Notes: generated by a model not told the origin, from the sequence alone. DNA of 64,000 bases from Halomonas sp. Bachu 37 (GCF_039691755.1 NZ_CP137552.1:2976001-3040000), one strand, 5' to 3'; shown: positions 18,176 to 27,560, numbered from the stretch's first letter. Program-made: numbers and translations.

Positions 18176-19363
18176 ATGAAGGATCATAAATTGTTAGGGA
18201 AGCTGAGCCTGAACCTTGCAACTCTTGGTGTAGCCAGCACATTTATTCTCGTTTCAGCAGCGCAGGCCCAGACAGATATAGCCGACCGGGCCGAAGCCGA
18301 GTTTAAGGAATTAGATCAGAACTCTGACCAGGTACTGGATTGGGAAGAACTCCGTCCGCGCCTCGAAGAATCCCAGGTACAGGGTGGGCGCGAAAACATT
18401 CTCGGTGAATATGATCGGGATAATGATCAAGCCTTGAATCAGGAAGAATATCAGCGGCTTTTAGTCTTCATTACCGAGCAAGAGCGTGATGGAGAAGGGG
18501 AAGTCGTCGTTCAGGCTCAGCAGCCTCGCGTAGCCGTGGATAGCGAACCGCCCGAGGTAAACGTCGACCCTGCAGAGCCACGAGTTTCGGTGCAACAGAT
18601 TTCGCCTAACGTACGAGTGGAGCCAGCAGGTCCAGACGTTACAGTCGACCAGAAACGCCCAACGGTCATCGTTAGACAGCCGCGCCCTGAAGTTACGGTG
18701 AATATACCCAAGCCGGAAGTCGAAGTGATATTACGTGATCCTGATGTGGACGTGGAATCAGGCCGTCCTGACGTCTCAGTCGAGCTACAGGAGCCTCGCG
18801 TCGATGTCAGCCAGGGCCAACCTGATGTAGACGTCCAGCGCTCCGAACCGGACGTATCCGTACAACCGGCTAAACCGCGCGTCGTGGTTGATGAAGAAGG
18901 CGAAGCCGACGTATCAGTGCAGGATGAGGGACAAGCTCAAGTCGAAGTAGAAGAGGCACAGGCGGATGTCCAGGTAGCCGACAATGCCGAAGCTGACGTT
19001 GAGGTGGATTCCGCTGAAGGTGCACGGGTTCGTATCACTCAAGCCCAGCAGCAAGCCTTGGACAACGTGCAAGTCGATTCAGTCATGGATTCCGTGATTG
19101 TGAACCAGGAAGGTGATGAGCTTGGTTCCGTTGTGCTAATCGTGATCGAACGTAGCACAAACAGCCCCGGCCTCGTTGTCGAATCCGATGAAAAGCGCGT
19201 ATTAATACCGCTTAATGAAGTGAGAGTTAATGATGACGACCAGCTTGTTTGGGCAACAAGCAATACGCTGGAGCAAATGTCAGATTATCAATCTCAAAAT
19301 TATACTGAAGTTCCTGAACAGGATGTCGACACCTTAGGCCAGCTAAGAAATGCTCAGCAATAA
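18176..19363 (+). CDS. Secreted EF-hand, nonapeptide-repeat and PRC-barrel protein
   Basis: 395 residues; ATG 18176 after AAGGAG with six bases spacing. Signal peptide to about residue 31 (SAAQA). Two EF-hand loops follow: D47-N49-D51-D55-E58 and D80-D82-D84-N88-E91. Residues 117-233 are 13 consecutive nine-residue units of the form PxVxVxxxx (PRVAVDSEP, PEVNVDPAE and so on), then about five looser units starting with A to about 285. The C-terminal part (DSVIVNQEGDELGSVVLIVIE to the end) is a PRC-barrel. The mature chain is strongly acidic, as in halophiles. It likely resides in the periplasm and binds calcium; its role is unknown. A shorter paralogue lies just downstream. Confidence 0.85.
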   Translation: MKDHKLLGKLSLNLATLGVASTFILVSAAQAQTDIADRAEAEFKELDQNSDQVLDWEELRPRLEESQVQGGRENILGEYDRDNDQALNQEEYQRLLVFITEQERDGEGEVVVQAQQPRVAVDSEPPEVNVDPAEPRVSVQQISPNVRVEPAGPDVTVDQKRPTVIVRQPRPEVTVNIPKPEVEVILRDPDVDVESGRPDVSVELQEPRVDVSQGQPDVDVQRSEPDVSVQPAKPRVVVDEEGEADVSVQDEGQAQVEVEEAQADVQVADNAEADVEVDSAEGARVRITQAQQQALDNVQVDSVMDSVIVNQEGDELGSVVLIVIERSTNSPGLVVESDEKRVLIPLNEVRVNDDDQLVWATSNTLEQMSDYQSQNYTEVPEQDVDTLGQLRNAQQ

Positions 19364-19387
19364 CTTCTTGCTATAGGCCAAGGCACT

Positions 19388-19425
19388 CCCCTTCAAAGGT
19401 GCTGCAAAAGAATCCTTTGAAGGGG
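19388..19425 (+). terminator. Stem-loop after the EF-hand/PRC gene
   Basis: Perfect 12-base arms CCCCTTCAAAGG (19388-19399) and CCTTTGAAGGGG (19414-19425). No T tract follows, so it may terminate weakly or protect the 3' end. Confidence 0.6.
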
Positions 19426-19553
19426 ACTCTCGCTACTGACGAATAGCAAATGAATCGTTCCGCGTTCGTGCGGAAAGCCAGCCGTTACAGGTTCACGGTT
19501 TTGCCTTCAGAATGCGGTAGTCGAAGTTTGCGAGTCAATAAAAGGAATTCACT

Positions 19554-20381
19554 ATGACGGATCATAAGCTGGCAAGAAAACTACGAATTGCGACAATGGG
19601 GGCTGCTAGTACTTTATTGCTAGCGCCATTAGCGAATGCGCAATCGGATGATACAGATAACGCCAAGGTCACGGTCGAATCATCCGAGCCTCAAGTCACG
19701 GTGCAAGAAGCCGAGCCTGAAGTGACAGTCGACGAGTCGGATGCTGACGTAACAGTCACTGATGAACAGGAAGATCCTGAAGTTGTCGTCGAACAGCCCG
19801 AGCCTGAAGTCAATGTAAACATGCCGGAGTCGGGAGTAGAGGTCATAGAGGCTGAATCCGCGGAAGATGACGAAGCTTCCCAAGCTACCGTGGATGCGCA
19901 GGATACAGATACTCAGGAAGAGCAGCAGTCCGAAGCTCATGTAGAGCAACAAGACGAAGCCCAAGCAGAGCGGCAAGCCGAAGCCCAAGCAGAGCAGGAG
20001 CAGCCTGAGGTAACGACTACCCAGGAATCACAGCCTGAACCGCCGGAACTAAGCCCCTTGGACGAGATGCGTGTTGCACAGCTTGAAGGGCAGACTGTCT
20101 ACAGCACAGAAAATGAGGAGCTTGGCTCCATTGAAAACGTGGTAATGGCCAATGACGGTAGCAATGCTGGCGTTGTCATCAGTATGGGGGGCTTGTGGGG
20201 TTTTTTTGAAAGCGAGGTCCTGATTCCCTTCAGCGAGCTGGAGCTCACCGGAGATCAACTCGTATGGCAAACCAATAAAACCGCGGATGAGATGGAGGAT
20301 ACGGGTTACGAGGAAGAGAACTACAGCGAAGTTTCCTCCTCCGAGTACGAGCAGGTTAGCGATTTAAGAAACCCTCAGTAA
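19554..20381 (+). CDS. Secreted nonapeptide-repeat and PRC-barrel protein (paralogue)
   Basis: 275 residues, ATG after AAAGGA. The N-terminus MTDHKLARKLRIATMGAAS parallels that of the upstream gene, with a signal peptide ending near ANAQ (residue 29). Seven PxVxV-type units (VTVESSE, PQVTVQEAE, PEVTVDESD and others) are followed by a Glu/Gln/Ala-rich low-complexity stretch. A PRC-barrel (QTVYSTENEELGSIENVV to the end, with MGGLWGFFESEVLIPFSEL) closes the protein. There are no EF-hands. It is probably a tandem duplicate that lost or never gained the calcium module. Secreted and very acidic; function unknown. Confidence 0.85.
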   Translation: MTDHKLARKLRIATMGAASTLLLAPLANAQSDDTDNAKVTVESSEPQVTVQEAEPEVTVDESDADVTVTDEQEDPEVVVEQPEPEVNVNMPESGVEVIEAESAEDDEASQATVDAQDTDTQEEQQSEAHVEQQDEAQAERQAEAQAEQEQPEVTTTQESQPEPPELSPLDEMRVAQLEGQTVYSTENEELGSIENVVMANDGSNAGVVISMGGLWGFFESEVLIPFSELELTGDQLVWQTNKTADEMEDTGYEEENYSEVSSSEYEQVSDLRNPQ

Positions 20382-20386
20382 GGTAT

Positions 20387-20420
20387 CTGGAGGAGACATC
20401 CTGCGGCGAGTCTCCTCCAG
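20387..20420 (+). terminator. Stem-loop after the second PRC gene
   Basis: Perfect 11-base arms CTGGAGGAGAC (20387-20397) and GTCTCCTCCAG (20410-20420) six bases after the stop codon. No T tract. Confidence 0.65.
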
Positions 20421-20577
20421 ACTGATAGAGAGCTAACTAGCTTCTGGTGGAAGTTCTTGCCGGGTCAGCCCTTCTAACTCAATCAACCTACTAGTCCACA
20501 GCGAGTCCGTGATGCTTATCGTCCCGGCTTGGTTGCTCTACACTCGTGGTTTGTGATTCACGGAGCAACGATAAGCG

Positions 20578-21519
20578 ATGCTGGGATTCCTGCAAGGATT
20601 TTCCTATGGCCTTTTCATGACCTGCCTGCCCTGGCTCTTGGTGGGGCTGTTCAACCCTGGGCTGGCACTTCCGGTGGCGGCTCCCGGCCGGCTGCAAGTG
20701 ATCTTGCGCTATTGTCTGACGCTCCCCTTCATCAGCATGCTGTTGTGGCTGACCTCCCTGTGGGGTGGCTTCAGCCCCAGCCTGCTCGGCTGGCTGGCTG
20801 GCATTGTTGCCATTCCCGTGGCGTTGCCCGTCGAGCGAAGCCTGCGCGGCTGGCTGGCCCGCCGCCGCGAGCGCCGTCGGGAGGCTCAACGCGTGGCCGA
20901 GACGCAAAAGCGCCGTGCCCAGGAGGAACGCAAGGCTCATGAAGCCGGAGTGACGGTACTCGATCCGGCACGCCCGCCCGCGGGAGCCGATGACCTCGTG
21001 CTGGCCATGTGTCGAGCCAAGCAGGACCTGCTCGACGTCAACCGTCCTGACATGGCGATTCTCGCGGACCGCCTCTACAGCCGCTACCACCATGTGTTGG
21101 GGGTGCTGAGCGGTCGATTCCACACGGGAGAGCTGGCCTTCGAGCGCTCGCGCGGCTTGGTGGCCGAGGTCTGTCTTGGAGCGGTGGATACGCTGACCAG
21201 CATGGCGAACCAGGCGCGAGGGGTGGTCAACGTGGATGGCCAATACGTGCGGAGCCGCCTGGCTCGAAAGGACAGGCGGTTGAGCGAGGAGGAGCGCGCC
21301 GCCCTGGTGCGCCGCCTGGACCTGCTGGTGGAGACCGAACACCGGCTGAACGAACTCTCCGCCCGTATCGAATCGGCCCTGACCGTGCTCGACGACACCG
21401 CCGTTTCCATGGCGCGCATCGAGACGGCACGCCCCCAGGCCTCGGTCACTACCGAGAAGGCGCTAGAGGACCTGCGCCGCTTCGTCGAGGGTGCCGATCG
21501 CTACGCGCGCAAGAAGTAA
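20578..21519 (+). CDS. Membrane protein with cytoplasmic coiled coil, partner of TelA-type gene
   Basis: 313 residues. The first 90 or so residues form two to three membrane helices (LFMTCLPWLLVGLF, LPFISMLLWLTSLWGG, LGWLAGIVAIPVAL). A very basic segment (RRRERRREAQ) and a long helical domain rich in charged heptads follow. I do not recognise a named family. It lies 60 bases upstream of a TelA-type gene in the same direction, the arrangement seen for 5-bromo-4-chloroindolyl phosphate hydrolase-like proteins paired with TelA. It probably anchors or works with that protein at the inner membrane. Confidence 0.7.
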   Translation: MLGFLQGFSYGLFMTCLPWLLVGLFNPGLALPVAAPGRLQVILRYCLTLPFISMLLWLTSLWGGFSPSLLGWLAGIVAIPVALPVERSLRGWLARRRERRREAQRVAETQKRRAQEERKAHEAGVTVLDPARPPAGADDLVLAMCRAKQDLLDVNRPDMAILADRLYSRYHHVLGVLSGRFHTGELAFERSRGLVAEVCLGAVDTLTSMANQARGVVNVDGQYVRSRLARKDRRLSEEERAALVRRLDLLVETEHRLNELSARIESALTVLDDTAVSMARIETARPQASVTTEKALEDLRRFVEGADRYARKK

Positions 21520-21579
21520 GCGGGTGGCCTTTGATACAGTACGATTTTCACGACGGTGTTTATCAAGAAGGAGAGGCCC

Positions 21580-22803
21580 ATGAATCAGCAATCCGATGAC
21601 AACCGTCGCCTGTCCCTGCCGCCAGTGGACGAGATCGCCGACCAGTTGGGAACGCGCCAGGACGATTCGACCGGCCCTGACGAGCGGGATATCGACCCCG
21701 AACTCGAGGCCATGGCAGACCGCTTCGTTGAGGATATCCTCGCCGCGAATGACGACGCAGCGGCGGTTCGCCAGCGCCGCGCCGTGGACGAGATGGGGCT
21801 TGAGCTTCAGCAGCAGGCCGCCCATCGCAGCGCCATGCTGCAGACACCGCTACGCAAGCTGGCCCACCAGGGCGACGAGGGCGGACCGGTCGCCAAGGCA
21901 CTGGCCGATCTGCGCGGGCGCATGGCAGGGCTCGACCCCGCTCGCCATCGCCTGGCGCCGAGCGCGCTGGATCGTGTCATGGCGATCATTCCCGGCGTCG
22001 ACAGCCGCCTGCAACGCTACTTTCGCAAGTTCGAGAACGCCCAGCAGGCGCTGGACGCGATCATCGCGGATCTGGAAGGCGGTCGCGATATGCTGCATCG
22101 TGACAACCTCACGCTGAGCGATGATCAGCAGGCCCTGAATGAGATTCTGCGCGAGCTTAACCGCCAGATCGCCCTGGGCCGCTTGATCGATCGCCGCCTG
22201 CAGGACGAGATCGCCGCTCGCGATGCCGATGATCCGCGGCGCCACTTCCTCGAAGAAGAACTGCTCTTTCCTCTGCGTCAGCGCATCGTCGATCTACAAC
22301 AGCAACTGGCGGTGAGCCAGCAGGGCGTGCTGGCGCTGGAAGTCATCATCCGCAACAACCGGGAACTGATGCGCGGCGTGGACCGGGCCATCAACGTCAC
22401 CGTCTCGGCGCTGACCGTGGCGGTGACCGTGGCCATGGCGATGGCCAACCAGCGCCTGGTGCTGGATCGCATCGAAGGTCTCAATGCCACCACGTCGCAG
22501 ATGATCGGCGGCACCGCCAAGGCCCTGCGCCAGCAGGGGGTGGATATCCAGAAACGCGCTTCCGGAGCGATGCTCGACATGCAGGTGCTCGAGGAGGCCT
22601 TCGGCGAGGTGATGGGCGCGATCGATGATCTCTCGACCTACCGTCAGCAAGCCCTGCCCCGGCTGGACGAGCAGATCGAGCGGCTGGCGAGCCTAGCCAG
22701 ACAGGGGGATGCCTCCATCGAGCGCCTCCGCGAGGGTAGCGAGTCGCAACTGCAGGACGGTTACGTCGATAAACCAGCCCCCGGTAAGCGTTCCCCCGAT
22801 TGA
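21580..22803 (+). CDS. Toxic anion resistance (TelA) family protein
   Basis: 407 residues from ATG 21580, after AAGGAG. The long helical core typical of TelA/KlaA is clear: GVDSRLQRYFRKFENAQQ, LTLSDDQQALNEILRELN, LRQRIVDLQQQLAVSQQG, NNRELMRGVDRAINVTV and LVLDRIEGLNATTSQMI. The family is named for tellurite resistance on plasmids, but chromosomal members are linked with envelope stress and colicin tolerance; the mechanism is unknown. Predicted cytoplasmic and mostly alpha-helical. Forms a likely operon with the membrane coiled-coil gene upstream. Confidence 0.88.
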   Translation: MNQQSDDNRRLSLPPVDEIADQLGTRQDDSTGPDERDIDPELEAMADRFVEDILAANDDAAAVRQRRAVDEMGLELQQQAAHRSAMLQTPLRKLAHQGDEGGPVAKALADLRGRMAGLDPARHRLAPSALDRVMAIIPGVDSRLQRYFRKFENAQQALDAIIADLEGGRDMLHRDNLTLSDDQQALNEILRELNRQIALGRLIDRRLQDEIAARDADDPRRHFLEEELLFPLRQRIVDLQQQLAVSQQGVLALEVIIRNNRELMRGVDRAINVTVSALTVAVTVAMAMANQRLVLDRIEGLNATTSQMIGGTAKALRQQGVDIQKRASGAMLDMQVLEEAFGEVMGAIDDLSTYRQQALPRLDEQIERLASLARQGDASIERLREGSESQLQDGYVDKPAPGKRSPD

Positions 22804-22950
22804 TGGTTCAAGGCGCCGGGAGCCCCCTTCTAGCTCGCGCAAGGCAATCTGCTTCCGATGTTTACTTTGCAACTCATCGAAAGGTGAACCTAAGCTCTGC
22901 CTAGGAAAAGTTCGGAAACACGCCTGCGGCTCGCCGTTGCCGGCATTTGC

Positions 22951-24099
22951 ATGAGGAGCAGAAGATTGTCAAAGCGGTTACTTCTTTGGGTCATACGGGT
23001 TCTGACGCTACTGTTTGTCGTCGTGAGCTTACTCCCAATGCTTCCCAGCGGTCAGTGGTGGGCCCGGCTATGGGACATGCCGCGGCTTCAGTTGGCTTGG
23101 TCAACATTGATACCGCTGCTGTTGATTGCGAGATATACGTGGAAGTACGGCACCCGGAAAGAGCCCTCCATGTGGCTGGCGGTAATCCTGGTGACGTGCG
23201 GGTGGCAACTATCGCATATCGTGCCGTTCACACCGCTCTGGCCGACCGAAGTCCCAACCGCCGAGGCCGAGCCAGATGAGCCCCGGACCCCCATCAAGGT
23301 GCTGACCGCGAATGTCGCCTACAACAACGACCGCTACGACGAACTGCTGGAAGTGGTACGCCACGAAGACCCCGACCTGCTGCTGTTGATCGAGATCGAC
23401 CAGACATGGGCCGAGGAGGTTGCGATGCTGGATCGGCACTACTCTTATCGAGTCGGGGAAGTCCGCGACGAAGGCCTGGGAATGGTGCTCTGGTCGCGCT
23501 TCCCGTTGCGGGAGCAGGAGATCAAGTACCTGGTATCCGAGCGTCGGCCATCGATCTTCGCGACTCTGGACGTGCCGAGAGTCGGGCCGATACGATACAT
23601 CGGCACCCACCCCGTCCCGCCGGGTCTGCGGGATCGGATCAGCCACAACGACGAGGATAGCGAACGCCGGGATAGCCGCATTCGCGATGCAGAGCTGATG
23701 CTCGTTGCCCGCCACGTCAAGGAGCACGCGGACCAACGCTGGATCGTCACCGGTGACTTCAATGATGTCGCGTGGTCCGACACCACCCAGCTGTTCGCCG
23801 ATATAAGTGACCTGAAGGACCCCCGCCGCGGCCGACGGCTGCTCAATACCTTCGATGCGAACCGGCCGCTGTTGCGCTACCCCATCGATCACATGTTCGT
23901 ATCCGACGGGCTCCACCTGGCCGACCTGGGCCGATTGCGGATACCCGGCTCCGACCACTTCGCCATTACCGCCACCCTCTCCGTTGCGGAGAAGGACAGC
24001 GTCAAGCCCAAGGCCTCCGAGGAAAAAAAGGAAAAGGCTCGCGAATTGGTCGAAGAAGGGGAGGAAGATGCCACCGAGCATAGCGTCAGTTCGGATTAG
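22951..24099 (+). CDS. Membrane-anchored endonuclease/exonuclease/phosphatase family protein
   Basis: 382 residues. Three N-terminal membrane helices (LLLWVIRVLTLLFVVVSLLP, LAWSTLIPLLLI, MWLAVILVTCGW) precede a periplasm-facing EEP domain from about residue 112. Catalytic marks are TANVAYNN, LLIEID, GTHPVPP, VTGDFNDVAWS, YPIDHMFVS and GSDHFAITATL. These metal-dependent enzymes cleave phosphodiesters in nucleic acids or phospholipids; the substrate is not readable. A charged Lys/Glu tail ends the protein. The start ATG at 22951 has GCAT context and no strong ribosome binding site. Confidence 0.87.
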   Translation: MRSRRLSKRLLLWVIRVLTLLFVVVSLLPMLPSGQWWARLWDMPRLQLAWSTLIPLLLIARYTWKYGTRKEPSMWLAVILVTCGWQLSHIVPFTPLWPTEVPTAEAEPDEPRTPIKVLTANVAYNNDRYDELLEVVRHEDPDLLLLIEIDQTWAEEVAMLDRHYSYRVGEVRDEGLGMVLWSRFPLREQEIKYLVSERRPSIFATLDVPRVGPIRYIGTHPVPPGLRDRISHNDEDSERRDSRIRDAELMLVARHVKEHADQRWIVTGDFNDVAWSDTTQLFADISDLKDPRRGRRLLNTFDANRPLLRYPIDHMFVSDGLHLADLGRLRIPGSDHFAITATLSVAEKDSVKPKASEEKKEKARELVEEGEEDATEHSVSSD

Positions 24100-24460
24100 A
24101 GGACGAAGGGAAGCGAGCTCAAAGACAATCATCAAACTCCAAACAGCCGCCTTTGCTATCAGTTCACATTTTACATATCCAGATGTCTCTACTAGGTTGC
24201 CGGTGAATGCAGCAGATAGGAGGTTTTATGAAACTCCAACACAACCTTTCTTTTATTGCCTTGGCCGTTATCGCTGCCACGGGGACCGCTCAGGCAGAAG
24301 CAGGCGCCAGCACCAACCAGGCCCAGCAGGGCAATACTCAGCAGAACAGTGTTCAGCAAGAACAGAACGATCAGATTCGCACCATCACCGAATGGAACTA
24401 CGACGAGCTCTACCAGGAAAGCGGTATCACTGATCTTACCCAGCAACAGTGGACACTGGT

Positions 24461-24731
24461 TTAAGCGATCATTCGGGCTTCAAAGGCCTCTGGGCTGATC
24501 ATCCCAATAGCACTGTGCCGCCGTTGTTTGTTGTAGTCCAGTTCGACGTACTCAAACACCTGGCGCCTCATATCGTTTCGCGTTGTAAATTGCTCCCCAT
24601 GGATCGCTTCAACCTTGAGGCTGTGGAAGAAGCTTTCGGCACAGGCATTATCATAGCAGTTGCCTTTGGCGCTCATGCTGCACGTAAGCTTATGCCGGGT
24701 AAGCAGCGACTGGTAACGCGTGGAACAGTAC
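24461..24731 (-). pseudogene. C-terminal piece of outer IS OrfB
   Basis: Encodes the end of an IS3 transposase: [14 protein letters not shown], the catalytic Glu region [16 protein letters not shown], and the terminal [11 protein letters not shown]. It is separated from its N-terminal part (25970-26565) by the inner IS, so no full transposase can be made. Confidence 0.9.
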
Positions 24732-24773
24732 TGAAGTGGTCCAATTAGAGCGGACACCCCGGTAAGCCTCATA

Positions 24774-25088
24774 ATGGAGGCAGTGGAGGTGTTCATGACC
24801 AAGAAGACTCGACGTCGGTTTTCCGATGAATTCAAGGCGGATGCAGTGAGCCTGGTGAGCGATCAGGGGTATTCCGTATCCGAGGCCGCCCGGCGCCTGG
24901 GCGTGGAGCGCAGCGTGCTGGACCGCTGGTGCCGCAAGCACCGCCAGCAGGGCTCCGGCACCCCGGGGCGGCAGGAGGACGATCGCGACGCCGAGATCAA
25001 GAAGCTCCGCGAAGAAGTTCGTAAGCTTCAGGTTGAAAAGGATATTTTAAAAAAGGCGGCGGCCTTCTTCGCCAAAGAGTCGAACTGA
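24774..25088 (+). CDS. IS3-family OrfA, copy 1
   Basis: 104 codons; the likely start is the internal [18 protein letters not shown]. Helix-turn-helix [20 protein letters not shown] and a coiled coil [19 protein letters not shown]. The end of the frame contains the slip run TTTTAAAAAAGG near 25045, used to reach orfB. Intact. Confidence 0.92.
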   Translation: MEAVEVFMTKKTRRRFSDEFKADAVSLVSDQGYSVSEAARRLGVERSVLDRWCRKHRQQGSGTPGRQEDDRDAEIKKLREEVRKLQVEKDILKKAAAFFAKESN

Positions 25089-25126
25089 GATACCAGTTCA
25101 TCGAGTCGGAGAAGGCCACCTACCCC

Positions 25127-25936
25127 GTGGCCGTGTTGTGTCGGGTCATGCGGGTCAGCCGGAGCGGTTTCTATGCCTGGCGACGACGTGACCCTGATGA
25201 CCATCGACAGGCCCTGCTCCATGAGGTCAGAGAGATCCATCGCCGGAAGCGCGGCAGCTACGGCAGCCGCCGCATGGCCAAAGAACTGCGACGCCGTGGC
25301 TATGAGGTCGGTCGTTACCAGGCCCGAAGCCTGATGCGGGAAGCCGGTGTAGAGGCACGCCAGCGGCGACGCTGGCGTCATACGACCGATACCCAGCACA
25401 CCCTGCCGGTGGCGCCCAACCTCTTGAATCGCCAATTCACGGTGGCGGCACCGAATCGGGCCTGGGTGGCTGATATTACGGCTATCTGGACGTTGGAAGG
25501 ATGGCTCTACCTGGCGGCGGTGCTCGACCTCCACGACCGGCAGTTGGTGGGCTGGGCGATGGCCGAGCACATGCGCACGCAACTGGTCCTGGACGCCCTG
25601 GAGATGGGCGTGGGCCGCCGGCAACCCGGTAGAGGGTTGATTCATCATAGCGATCGCGGGAGCCAATACGCGTCGCATGAGTACCGCGGCACGCTTGTTC
25701 GGCATGGGTTCCAGGCCTCGATGAGCCGCAAGGGGAACTGCTGGGATAATGCCGTCATGGAGCGCTTTTTTGGCTCACTGAAAAGCGAGTGGTTGGCTGA
25801 CCAGCGGTATGCGAGCCGACAGGCGGCACGGCGGGATGTAATCGACTACATCGAGATGGAGTACAACAGTTGCCGGCTTCACTCGACCCTAGGCTATCAG
25901 ACGCCGAGGGAGATCGAACTGGCGGCTGCGGCTTGA
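25127..25936 (+). CDS. IS3-family transposase OrfB, copy 1
   Basis: 269 residues from the first ATG; the open frame begins earlier and overlaps the end of orfA for fusion by frameshifting. DDE core: [28 protein letters not shown] and [16 protein letters not shown]. No disruption, so the element is potentially active, consistent with two identical copies in the window. Confidence 0.93.
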   Translation: MAVLCRVMRVSRSGFYAWRRRDPDDHRQALLHEVREIHRRKRGSYGSRRMAKELRRRGYEVGRYQARSLMREAGVEARQRRRWRHTTDTQHTLPVAPNLLNRQFTVAAPNRAWVADITAIWTLEGWLYLAAVLDLHDRQLVGWAMAEHMRTQLVLDALEMGVGRRQPGRGLIHHSDRGSQYASHEYRGTLVRHGFQASMSRKGNCWDNAVMERFFGSLKSEWLADQRYASRQAARRDVIDYIEMEYNSCRLHSTLGYQTPREIELAAAA

Positions 25937-25969
25937 AAATGTGTCCGCTCTGACTTGACCAGAACATAC

Positions 25970-26565
25970 TGACTACCTCGATCCGAATGGACTATCACGC
26001 CTTTGGGCATTTTGCGTTTCCATAGCGCCATCTGTAGCGCGTCACAGACAAGATCGGCCGTCATACGCTCACTCATTGCCCAACCGACCACTTTACGAGA
26101 GTAAAGATCAATGAGCACTGCCAGGTAAAGCCAGCCTTCGCCCGTCGCCAAGTAGGTAATGTCACTCACCCACTTTTGATTAGGAGCCGAGGCCGTGAAG
26201 TTTTGCTCTAGTAGATTCGGTGCAACTGGCAACGAATGCCGTGAGTTCGTGGTGGCCTTGAACTTACGGGCTGCTTTAGCGCGCAGGCCCTGACGCTGTA
26301 AGCTGGCAGCCACCGTCTTACGGTTGATCGGCATCCCATCATCTCGCAGGTCTAGCGTTAGTCTCGGGGCGCCTGAGCGGCCCTTGCGTTGGTGATAAGC
26401 CTTGGCCACATGCTGATCGATAATGGCTTGCTGGCTGCGTTTTGGGGACGATGCGCCTTCGCGTTGCCGCCAAGCGTAGTAGCCACTCCGAGCGACCCCG
26501 ACAACATGGCACATACGCTGAATACTGAACGCCTGACGATGACGGTGGATAAAGGCATAGTTCAC
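25970..26565 (-). pseudogene. N-terminal piece of outer IS OrfB
   Basis: Begins [19 protein letters not shown] and runs through the first two catalytic aspartates ([25 protein letters not shown]) before the inner IS interrupts it at 25969/25970. The remaining frame then reads into IS sequence. The C-terminal piece is at 24461-24731. Confidence 0.9.
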
Positions 26566-26864
26566 TTCAGGCTTTTCGCAAAGTACACCGCGGCCTTTTT
26601 TGTGATGGCCAGCTCTTCATTTGCCTCGGCTAGTTGGCGCTTCAAGCGGGCGTTTTCTTCTGCCAACGACCGCTCTCGCTCGGATGTGTCTTGCTGCAGC
26701 TGTGCTTTAGATCGCCACTGATAGAGCTGACTCGCGTGTATTCCCAGTTCACGCGCCGCTGCTGCAACGCCAATGCGATCCGCAAGCGCTAAGGCTTCTT
26801 GCCGGTAGGCATCTGAGTAACGGGTATATGATTTTTTCTTCATTGATGTTGTCGATCTTGCCAT
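26562..26864 (-). CDS. IS3-family OrfA of the outer element
   Basis: 100 residues: helix-turn-helix around [18 protein letters not shown] and a coiled coil [20 protein letters not shown]. It overlaps the orfB start by four bases (26562-26565). It is intact but useless for transposition because orfB is split. Confidence 0.88.
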   Translation of the reverse strand: MARSTTSMKKKSYTRYSDAYRQEALALADRIGVAAAARELGIHASQLYQWRSKAQLQQDTSERERSLAEENARLKRQLAEANEELAITKKAAVYFAKSLK

Positions 26865-27560
26865 GGTTCACCTCATCGTAACGTATGACGTTCTTGAGGT
26901 GTCCACCGTTACTGGGCAGGATCACACCTCGGAGAGCCTGATGGATGCCGAGGTGTTCGGCGAGTCCGGTGAAGAGATCGGCAATGTCGAGAACGTCCTC
27001 ATCAATCAGGACAATCAGATCGTTGCCATCATCGCCGAGGTAGGCGGATTCTGGGGTATCGGCGCTACCCACGTTCTCGTGCCTTGGGAGGAAGTGCAGC
27101 TGACCGATGACGGGGTGCAGGTGCCCATCGTCGAGGACAACGTCGACGATTACGACTTGTTCGACTCCGGTTACATCAGTCAAGACGACCTTTCCCAGAC
27201 CGAGCAGGCCCGGCAAGTCGACGACGATGTCGAGACCGGAGATCGCATCTGGAAACTTACCGACCTGCTCGACGATTATGCCAGCTTCAATAACCGAGTC
27301 GGCTACGGTTACATCGATAACATCCTGTTTTCCAGGGAAGGCGAAATACAGGCGATCGTGATCCATTCCGCCGGCAACTTTGGTAACGCCCCCTACGCCT
27401 ACCCCTTCTATGGTTATGGATACGGCTGGGCGCCGGGAAATGCTTCCTACATGCTGCAGTATGAGGAAAACGAGATCGGCGACATGGACGTATTCGATTA
27501 TCGGGAATACAACGGCATGTGGGACGACGATGATTGATCGTCATCCCAGCCGGAATCTCC

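Larger units (their letters stand above)
24732..25966 (+). mobile_element. Inner IS3-family element, copy 1 (1235 bp)
   Basis: Related ends TGAAGTGGTCCAATTAGAGC at 24732 and, on the other strand, TGTTCTGGTCAAGTCAGAGC at 25966. TAC triplets at 24729-24731 and 25967-25969 are the target duplication; read one base over, ACT flanks both copies of this IS in the window. An identical copy in the opposite orientation lies at 37367-38601. Confidence 0.93.
24450..26905 (-). mobile_element. Outer IS3-family element (about 1218 bp when the inner IS is removed)
   Basis: Ends are TGGACAC at 24450 and its complement GTGTCCA ending at 26905. It encodes orfA (26562-26864) and orfB on the minus strand. orfB is split by the inner IS. 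Deleting the inner element with one copy of its target triplet restores the sequence [17 protein letters not shown], proving the order of events. Confidence 0.88.
24228..27537 (+). pseudogene. Secreted PRC-barrel protein interrupted by nested insertion sequences
   Basis: The 5' part (24228-24449, after GGAGG) encodes a signal peptide MKLQHNLSFIALAVIAATGTA and a Gln-rich linker ending EWNYDELYQESG. The 3' part (26906-27537) encodes two PRC-barrel units: SLMDAEVFGESGEEIGNVEN with GGFWGIGATHVLVPW, and RVGYGYIDNILFSREGEI, plus a Tyr/Gly/Pro-rich segment. An IS3-family element (24450-26905), itself carrying another IS, separates them. Joining the parts leaves the frame off by two, and no target duplication is seen. 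The 3' part has no start of its own that would give secretion. It is the third PRC-barrel gene in 9 kb. Confidence 0.85.

Noticed and set aside
20491..21342. A 283-codon minus-strand frame
   Set aside because: It is antisense to the membrane coiled-coil gene and consists of low-complexity His/Gln/Ala sequence without a ribosome binding site.
24990..25130. The orfA/orfB frame change as a sequencing error or pseudogene
   Set aside because: The A6G slip run and the split are the normal programmed frameshift of IS3-family elements and are shared by the second copy.
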